Positions 56,171 through 64,000 of a stretch of 64,000 nt of DNA are shown piece by piece. This DNA is from Zanthoxylum bungeanum (taxonomy: Eukaryota > Streptophyta > Magnoliopsida > Sapindales > Rutaceae). Every line of letters begins with the position of its first letter. The stretch's first letter is position 1. The notes beneath the pieces are model-generated. The model was not told the origin of the DNA, did not search any database, and was given only the letters and a program-made list of their open reading frames with translations. Made by a program: the position numbers and the translations under genes. The stretch covers positions 62,001 to 126,000 of the forward strand of contig SKCR01025325.1 of the NCBI GenBank assembly GCA_019454045.1, in the 5' to 3' direction.

Positions 56171-57226
56171 ATGGGCCTCAACCCTGGGACTCATCCCCAA
56201 AACTATTACTCATATGTTGCTGATTCTGGTTGGCTTGTCTTTGCCGCTTTCTCTTTTTCTTCTTTGAAACCTGTGAATACAAAACGAAACAAACACAAAA
56301 AGAATGCAAATACGTTACGTGTATGCATGCATGCATGAATGAATTTCCTATTTCATTGGGTTAGGTCTTCCGCCAGTTCTCCAGGTGATTGCTCAGTCTT
56401 CTCTCTAGTCTCATGACTCAATATCTTGTTACGTCCTTGATTTACGATGTGGTAGACTCGTCGCCCCCAGTCTTTGATTTAGCTTTCTGCTTTTCGCTGA
56501 TTACACTAGGTCAAGGTGAACCACATGGTGGGGCCTTCCATATCATACTATATCACATGCTACGAAATAGTCTCAATAGTTACACATATTATTGCCCTCA
56601 AAGAATGCTCAGTATTGAAACCAGAGAACCTTCAAAACATTCAACGCAACTCAAATCCAAGTCTTTGAATAAATGATCTAAGCCAGACTCAAAGTGTGTG
56701 TGTGCAAAGGTTCCTTTGCGGATTCATCCCTAGGTAAGCTAACTCAATGATTTCGTTTCAAAAATCGGGATCGATGGGTCAAACCAACCTAGATGTCTCA
56801 ATTATGCATGCAGTTGCTTTTCTGTGCTCAATGTGGCATGGTTTTCTTTCTCTTCCTTTGTCTCTCTTTTTTTTCTTTTCATTTTGAACTTCATTTTTTC
56901 TTTTTTTCTCTTTTTCTCTCTTTTCCTTTTTTTTCTTTTTTTTTCTTTTTTTTTTCAACACACCTACCCTTTAAGGTAGCATTTCTCCTCATGGTGGTCC
57001 TAATACTCGCCCATGGGTAGCTTCACGCTTATCGGTTATAAGTGGTTCAATTCTTTTCTTTAGAGACTTTTTCTTTCATTTTCAACCATACCACACATCA
57101 TAAAATAAGCAAATCAAGATAGACATCTAAGGAAACGGTCATTCACCGACCTGCAATTTCTTCAACTAGTCACTTTGCTAACTACTCAGGTTTTCACTGC
57201 TAAGAACCATAATCAAGTGCTTACGA
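56171..57226 (-). mobile_element. Tat-like element, 3' region beyond the arrays
   Basis: No coding frame. It contains a block from about 56740 to 57226 shared with 18641-19010, and a polypyrimidine tract (about 56836-56951; purine on the element's strand). The copia element E4 inserts at 57227. Comparison with 18996-19012 shows the interrupted site as GCTTACGA followed by GACTAAC. Confidence 0.65.
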
Positions 57227-59282
57227 TGTTGGACATTATGACCCATAGCGTCACTATTTGCACAAATCATTGTGTTGTTGTAGCAAATTAACTATGTGAC
57301 AAAGAAATTGCACTCTCATCATTTGTGATCAGATCACCATAGATATATAAATGAAGAGAGGTCCCTATGATTAGTACCTGGACTGAGAATGATATGAGAC
57401 AGTATCAGTCCCCGAAGGTTTAATCATTAAATATCCCTAGCCGTAGTATTATCGAGACGGGACATCGATAATGCGGAATAGGCTAGTATTGCACTTGTGC
57501 GCGTTTGTGAGGGCACAACGGCATAGTTCTCATATATATAAGTATTGGATACTTATGCAAGTGTGATAGGAGGTCGTGTTTCACCGACGGTACGGGAACA
57601 GCTTCGCTCTGGATAGACCCCTCGGAATCCCATTGGTATTATGACTATGTGTCTATGGGAGGCCGAAATCAAGGTAGGTGTGTATGGTCTTAACCTGAGA
57701 CTTACATCGCTAATACTTACGATAATCGATAAACTTTGGTCTTGGTGGTAGGGGACTTTAAACGGGTTCTGAGTACACCACTTCTGGGTTTATCAGAGAG
57801 TCGTAGAGTATTGGGTGTGATGTCAAGACGGAAGTATCACTTCAGTCATATTGGAGATGATGTCACGCAGGATACGGTATTAGTGCTCTTAAGTGCTGCG
57901 CGGCCATCGGGATATTATGACAAGGTCATGTATATCCGATTATAGAGACTAGTTACCAGACATCCGACATGTGCTTCGTACGGGGCAGACACATATCCAG
58001 CCCCAGGCCTAGCACGTGACTATCCGATACTGGACCGATATGCACAATACATTTGTATACTACGCTTGATACAGATCTTAATATTCTTAAATGGATATGT
58101 CCGGAGAATTGGGTAGACTTGGTGCTTTGCTAGGAGTCGACCTTGTCTCGTAAATCGGTAGAACGTAGTACTTGGTACGTACGTGATTCGGATACTCCGA
58201 CGACCGTATTTACTGCCAGATTATCCGGGGATCTCATGGGTCGCTTCCCGATAATCCACCGATGACGCACAACTCGCACTCTTGAATAATCTGGGATTAT
58301 GTAGAAGAGAGAGAAAATTAATCTAGGATTAATTACGGAGATATTTTATCCGGGATAAAATATCGTCTAGAGAGAGATAACGATTAATTCGGAATTAATC
58401 GATGAATTAATATATTCGATATATTAAACGAAATTAGATTTCGACGCGGAATTAAAATTAGATTTTAATTCGGGCAAACGAGTTAATTTAGAATTAATTC
58501 GTTAGCGACGTAAATAATAAATTCGCCAGGCGCAATTATTTATTTAAATTCGATTGAATTAACGTCGCGACGTAAACTCGGTATTTCGGAAATATCGAAC
58601 CCGAACGCGTGAGTGCACGTGGGCCCACTTTCATTTGGAAACGTGTGGGGCCCACATGACACATGTCATTCTAATGCATTGCATGTAGATAGTGTATAAT
58701 ACACTCAATGTTATTGCATGTAGATAGTGTACAATGCACTCAATGTTATTGCATGGAAATTGAGTGTTTGACACTCTAAGCCATTGCATGTGTTGTGTCA
58801 TAAATTTATTATTAATTTAATAAATTATGGCATAAATATAAATTGATTTTTGGTAAATCATTTTAATTAACATAACACAACTTCTTCTCTCTCAAATTTC
58901 TCTCCTCTCTCACGCCCATTTGAGCAAAGTGTTCACTGGTTTGGAACCAGTTTGGGCGTGAGCTAAAGGGAAGCAATAGTGGTTTCTCATGGTGAGAAAT
59001 CAAGTGCTAGCACACTTACAAGTCTTGCGAAGGTGGTAGGGAGGTTTCCCCATGAGACGGGATCCATCCGACGAAGATTGGAGCTCCGTTTCTTCACTCA
59101 AATTTCTGTTTTGCAGGGCAGTGGACTGCATGCAGTGGGCGTGAAAGGCAGTACGTTTTTGGCCTTCATTCGTCTCCAAATCGACTCAACCGATCAATGT
59201 GAGTATTCCGCTACCTCCGTTGATGTGTTCACACATAATTTCATGTCTTGATTTGATCTTGGGACCTTATATAAAACCAACA
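57227..59282 (+). repeat. E4 5' LTR
   Basis: 2056 bp, TGTTGG to CCAACA. Clear similarity to the E1 3' LTR throughout. The 3' third includes a TAGATAGTGTACAATGCACT duplication near 58685-58760. Confidence 0.88.
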
Positions 59283-59296
59283 ATGGCATCAAGAGC

Positions 59297-61900
59297 TTAT
59301 GTTGCAAGCATGAAATTTGTAGGGCTTAAAATTTGGGTAATCTTGTTTTGAGCATGATTTGAATGAATTGAATGTTTGAGTATGCTTATAACATGTTTAA
59401 ATTCATTTTGGTTGGACTAATTTGATGAAAAATGATTTGGAATTATTTTCCCCAAACTTATTGCCTTGGCCGAATGTTTAATGGATTTTGAATCCTTGGA
59501 ATTTTTGATTTTGATTCATTGGATGAGTTAAAATCATGTAGGATGATGTTAATTTGAGGTCAATTGGATTGTACTTTGAATTGAACATAAACCCTAAATT
59601 CTATATGTTGGCCGAATGTGATATGCCCTTGAATGTCTTGGTAAATTTTGATTTTATGAACATTGGATGTGTATGAAATCATTCGGGAAGTTAATACGTT
59701 GTCGATTGTGTAATTAATCGGATTGAATTCAAATCGGACAAAATAACCTTCCTTGGCCGAGACTTAGAAGCATGTTAATGGGTTTGATTTTTCATTATGT
59801 GTGTTTGACATGTGATAATGAATTGAATATGATTAATAAGACTAATTTAGTGTTTCAGAAATATTGATTTAGTCGATTAATAATGTAATGCACTTTAGGT
59901 AATTAAATTGCGTAATTGGATTAGTGTAATTTAATTATTTAGGCTTAAATTGGATTTGGGCTTGAATTGTTGTAATTGGGCCTTTTGGGCTTGATTTATC
60001 AAGTTTGGTTTAGGCCAAGTGGATTGGATCCAATTGGGCCCAAAACCTTAACCATAAAGCCCAATTGCGACTAATGAACCTTTAATGTTTAATTGGGCCT
60101 AATGGGCCGAAATTGATTTCTAAGGCATTTTGGGTGATTCCACTATTGGGCTTTGGTTGCCGAAGCCCATGCCTAAAGAAATTAATTGAAGCCCATTAGA
60201 CTTAAATTAAATTGACGTTGGACGTTAATCGGACTTTGAGTCCCGACGCGATTGAATTTGGAATTTAAATCGTAAAAGGTTTATTAAATATAAAGTGCAA
60301 TATTTAATTTGGAATTGAATAGTGAATTAGTATTAAATACATGTTAAATTGGATTTAATTATGTAGTTTAATTTAATTCATGAATTCGTACTTTGAGTAC
60401 TTATTCGCAAAAACGAGTTTGACTCGAACAAAATCAAATCGTTGTTTGAACATTGGATGATCACTTAATTATCAGATTATTAATTTGATTAGATTGATTG
60501 ATAGCATGCTTGTGTGTGTGAATACATGGTTGTGTTGAATGAATAATGTATATCGGATGGATATTAGTCGGGTGGGCAATTTTAGAAATTCTTGTAATAA
60601 ATTCGATTTATTAAATTGGACCTGCGTGTCCAGCCTTATCACCTTCTTTCTCTTTGTATTCTCTTCTCACCTATTCCCCTCTATGTATATGAGGTTTCTT
60701 TAGAAGTGTAGTGTAACAGATAGAAGTTGTACAAGTGCTAGCTTGAGTGAGAAAGGGAGAGATTTGATCTAGGATCAATGTGTTAAGTATCCATCCGCAT
60801 ATCATTATTATTTTATTTCATACTCGCTTTATTATGTATTTAGAATGCATGTTTAAGGGTGTATGATGATGAGACCTTAACAAAGATAATTAAATTGGTA
60901 GCCAATTTGCACGCGAAAAACCCTCGTTTTATATTAAGCAAATATCCTTCCATTGAATGATTCTTGTTCAAGATCCGAAGTTGGCATTGGTTTGTTTTTG
61001 ACCAAAGTCAAGACCTTTGTCAATCAAGGATGTACTTGAATCATGAGAGTTTTGTTGCATATCGGTGTCTTGTCCAAATCGTGATTTTTATTGACCAAAG
61101 TCAGATCACTTTTTGTCCAATGACATTGATTACGAAACTTTCCTCGTCAATGGGTCCCGCTTAACTGGAATAATTAGGTTTGTGTTTGGCCAAAGCCAAG
61201 GCCTAAATGATTCAGAGGATAGGGTTAGGAAAATGTAATGGTTACATTGACATTATACATATGTTTCGGACTTGGATGTCCACCTAACCGGATCTAGGAA
61301 TTGGATGAGATCCAATTGATTTGTGAGATCTACCTAGTTAAATAGCATACAGCTTTTTATTGGCCAAAGTCAGGGTGTGTGTTATTTAATAGGATCCTAG
61401 CCCACTAGGAAACACGGTTTCCCGAGTACTCCACAGAGGGTTAGAGGCTCGACGAAAAATAGTGGGAGGCAAGTATTGAATTTGCAACATTCGTTCGAAT
61501 ACTCGCTAAACACGCTCATTTTATTTTACTCGTCATATTAATCAAAAGTATTAGTCGGACTAATATTTTATGTTGTTTTAAAAATATATATAGTTGGACT
61601 ATATACAAACATTCAATATATAGTTGATTTTATAATTGGATTATAGTAATCAATATAATTGAATTAAATGATAGTTGATTTTATAATTGGATTATAGTAA
61701 TCAATATTAAAATTATAGTTGATTAAATAATTGGATTATTGTAATCATTATAATAAATAGTACCTTATTAAATTGATTAAATAGTTGGACTATTGAAATC
61801 AAGAAAGAATTGAAAGGTTGAATATTTAAAATATATAATCCTTGGGTTAAATGTTTTAAATGATTTAATTTTCAATTGGGAATTAATAATAGGTTAATTT
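59297..61900 (+). other. E4 untranslated leader
   Basis: Non-coding leader parallel to that of E1, with TTGGCCAAAGTC-type motifs near 60999, 61091, 61185 and 61360 and an expanded ATAGTTGGACTAT region at 61547-61800. A 66-residue frame at 60964-61164 matches the sense frame at the same place in E2 but has no known motif. Confidence 0.65.
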
Positions 61901-63195
61901 ATTTGATAAAATAACTTATTATAACTAAGCCCATAATTAAGCAAATAGTAGAGCATAAAGTCTTTGGAAGATTTATGTGATGATGACTTTAGTGCTTAAT
62001 TAATATACTTATAATAAATCTATCTTTAGATTTAAAAGTATTTAAAATTGCAATTAATAATTCTTGGAGAATTAATTGACTATTCTAGTGGAGAAAAGTC
62101 AAAGTTTGCAATTGGGCATGTAGCACAAGGTGCACATCATTTCGATATTCTAAAACCCAAGTGGTTTGTGAAATATTGAAAAGGATAATTGACATATCCC
62201 AAAGTGACTACCATTTGGATATGGAAGACACGAAGGAATTAAAGAAAGGGCGAGGCTCTAACTTTAAAATATTTGTCAAAGTTATGTTCACTACTAGTGT
62301 TAAAATTGGATTTTAAATACTTAGTGTGGTACATAATACATATATGTATTGACGTTCAGAATCCGCTGTGAGCTGGATACTGACTTCCAGCCGAGATTTC
62401 TCTGCGAATCGGAAACGGGACGAAAGTCGCTGTTTCGACCGTAGATACCTAAGTTTAGGAACTACCCTTTGGGTATGTACTTAAATTAGGAAATGTTATA
62501 ATGTAACTAGTTTAACTAGAGACATTATCTCTATATCAGTGTTTAATCCATTGCGGATAAAACCTTTATATTCTAGAACGCTAAAGTGTTTAAAATATAA
62601 AGATGATACTGAGATAAATACATTGGATGTAAATAACAGAATTTATATTTTGAATATAAATAAAATCTCAAACATATAAAATGACAATAAATAGCTCAAA
62701 TTGATTTGATCAATAGAGACTTATTTGTGGCATTGTTGTCTAGGACACAATTAAAGAAGACTCGTATATCCACACTTTTGAAGAGTGGGTACTAGGACTG
62801 ATTTGACTATTCAAATAAGGTCTACGAATCTAGTTTATTAGGTAAGATACCTAAAATACTATTTACTTGGTAATAGTAAAAGGGCCACCGATCTGTTAGC
62901 CCTATTCATGGTGAAGTAAGTGGGCCCATATCTAGCTAGGCTAGATGTGAACATGAATATTTCGTGACCTTAACGGATGTGACATCACGTTGTGGTTATG
63001 TGTTTCTTTTGAAGAACACAAATCGGAAACTTTTAGAGTTTCGACACGAAATATACAAACAGATCGGCTATAGTATTATTCCGCCACGGTAATACCGTAA
63101 TGGAAAATACTTAAGCAGTAAGTTTCACACGTACATGAAAGAGTATGGTATTCTTTCAGATGAGGACTCCTCTCGAGACACGTCAGTTAGACGGT
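61901..63195 (+). pseudogene. E4 decayed gag-pol remnant
   Basis: This follows E1 5068-6500 block by block. The capsid/protease region is unreadable. Pre-integrase and integrase-like traces lie near 62700-63180, including the CACAAATCGGAAAC and CGACACGAAAT nucleotide blocks shared with E1. It ends where the Tat-like LTR begins. Confidence 0.65.
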
Positions 63196-64000
63196 TGTAG
63201 ACAACAGGACCTGGGCGACGCTGTCCTAGGCTCGCGGCCTAGTTGAGAAGTACGAAATAACATGGAGTCGCCACCCGGTGTGAGCCGGGAAAATGAGATT
63301 TAAGCCGCACTCACCCCTCGCAAGAGAAGGCCTCAACCTTTGGGTTCGAATGGTCTCTTACTTTATGTCATCTTGTAATGTTTGTGATTTGTGAAATATT
63401 AATCAAAACTACTTAACATACATGTACAATGATAATTCAACCTAATTCACATTCATAAAAATAAATCTTACATTTAAATTACATGCTTCGAAAATGAGTT
63501 TTCATAACATAACAAGTACAAATATAAACATGTGGGCCAGTAACTTGGCCACTATTAATGTAGGACCTCGCATACCTGATTAGACGTATCTGACATCAAC
63601 CGAATACGCCGCGTCCGTAACAGTAAAGTAACAAAGGGTGCCCTCAGGTCTTACCTTTTAGTCGCTGTCCGGGAGTGCGTTCCGCGGTGCCGGAAGGGTT
63701 ATCATTCCACTGTTCTCAAAGTCCGCTTTTCCGCTGTTTTATCCGGGTTCGCCATTTTCAATGTTTTCACCTGCGGTTACAGTTTACCGTTTTATATCTG
63801 TATTCTCACAGTTTCAACTCGCCGTTTTTGCCGTTTCACTCGTTATTCCACTCATCATTTTTCTGTACTTTTCTGTTATTTTCACTCGCTGTTTTCTCTC
63901 TTTTTCAACTCAAATTCTCTTTCTCTCTCTTGGTTATTTTGGTCACTGTTTTGGGAATTAGGGGACTGTTTGCGTGAGGCTGTTTCACGTGTGCATGGCA
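63196..64000 (-). repeat. Tat/Ogre-like LTR, 3' part, runs off the window
   Basis: On the minus strand it ends TTGTCTACA at 63196. The first 180 bases match 51748-51920 (ACAACAG, GGGCGACGCTG, GGAGTCGCCACCCGGTGTG, CACTCACCCCTCGCAAG). Flanked on the left by copia E4 (ACGGT). No primer site adjoins it, so it is a 3' LTR or solo LTR inserted in E4. Confidence 0.82.

Larger units (their letters stand above)
57227..63195 (+). mobile_element. Ty1/copia element E4, 3' part missing
   Basis: Plus-strand 5' LTR, degenerate primer site (TGGCATCAAGAGC, 59284-59296), leader with the family repeats, and decayed gag-pol to 63195, where a Tat-like LTR interrupts it in integrase. It was inserted into the Tat-like 3' region; the left target site is TACGA (57222-57226) and the right end is outside the window. 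It retains the site that is empty relative to the solo LTR in E1. Confidence 0.85.

Noticed and set aside
56779..57020. Lys/Glu-rich frame and its Phe-rich reverse
   Set aside because: Translation of a polypyrimidine tract; no other coding signal.
1..64000. tRNA, rRNA or organellar insertions
   Set aside because: Apart from tRNA-complementary primer sites, I saw no cloverleaf, rRNA or plastid/mitochondrial gene sequence on either strand by eye.

Overview
This is plant nuclear DNA, most likely from a eudicot. It is made almost entirely of nested transposable elements and contains no intact host gene. The plant call rests on Ty1/copia and Ty3/gypsy elements with plant-type primer-binding sites, CACTA and hAT transposase relics, a receptor-like kinase (RLK) pseudogene with plant exon structure, and a LOG-type (cytokinin-activating) pseudogene. 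Species cannot be read from the sequence.

Layout. (1) 1-10458: old plus-strand copia element E1, entered part-way through its 5' LTR, with a solo gypsy LTR (3100-5067, target duplication TTAAG) nested in it. E1 sits in the leader of a minus-strand element whose PBS and long LTR occupy 10459-14055. (2) 14056-18640: gypsy LTR fragment, CACTA relics with a central row of short hairpins, and a second solo gypsy LTR. (3) 18641-21679: gypsy fragments, a 38-bp-arm inverted repeat, an Athila-like gag relic and an LTR ending at 21679. (4) 21731-30803: the RLK pseudogene, split by an internally deleted hAT element (22004-24227, 8-bp duplication) and by a gag-only LTR element (25045-29914, duplication CCTTT) carrying 83-bp and 44-bp tandem arrays. 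(5) 30926-34279: solo Tat/Ogre-like LTR (duplication CTTCT). (6) 34465-46400: gypsy relic, then a LOG-like pseudogene cut in two by the youngest element, minus-strand copia E2 (35981-46231), whose gag-pol is recognisable but frameshifted. (7) 46500-51747: decayed plus-strand copia fragment interrupted by minus-strand copia E3. (8) 51748-57226: 3' LTR and array-rich 3' region of a minus-strand Tat-like element, inserted in E3. (9) 57227-64000: plus-strand copia E4 inserted in that Tat element, itself interrupted at 63196 by another Tat-like LTR.

E1, E2, E3 and E4 belong to one copia family: LTRs near 2 kb starting TGTTGG, and, where it is visible (E1, E2, E4), a leader of more than 2 kb with conserved short repeats. 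Only E2 keeps long stretches of coding frame. Nothing here is a clear new biological system. The most useful signals are the gag-only element whose pol region is replaced by arrays, the run of changing tandem repeats in the Tat 3' region, the ACGT-box cluster in a solo LTR, the conserved leader repeats of the copia family, and an indel-heavy pattern in E2 that may point to assembly error.
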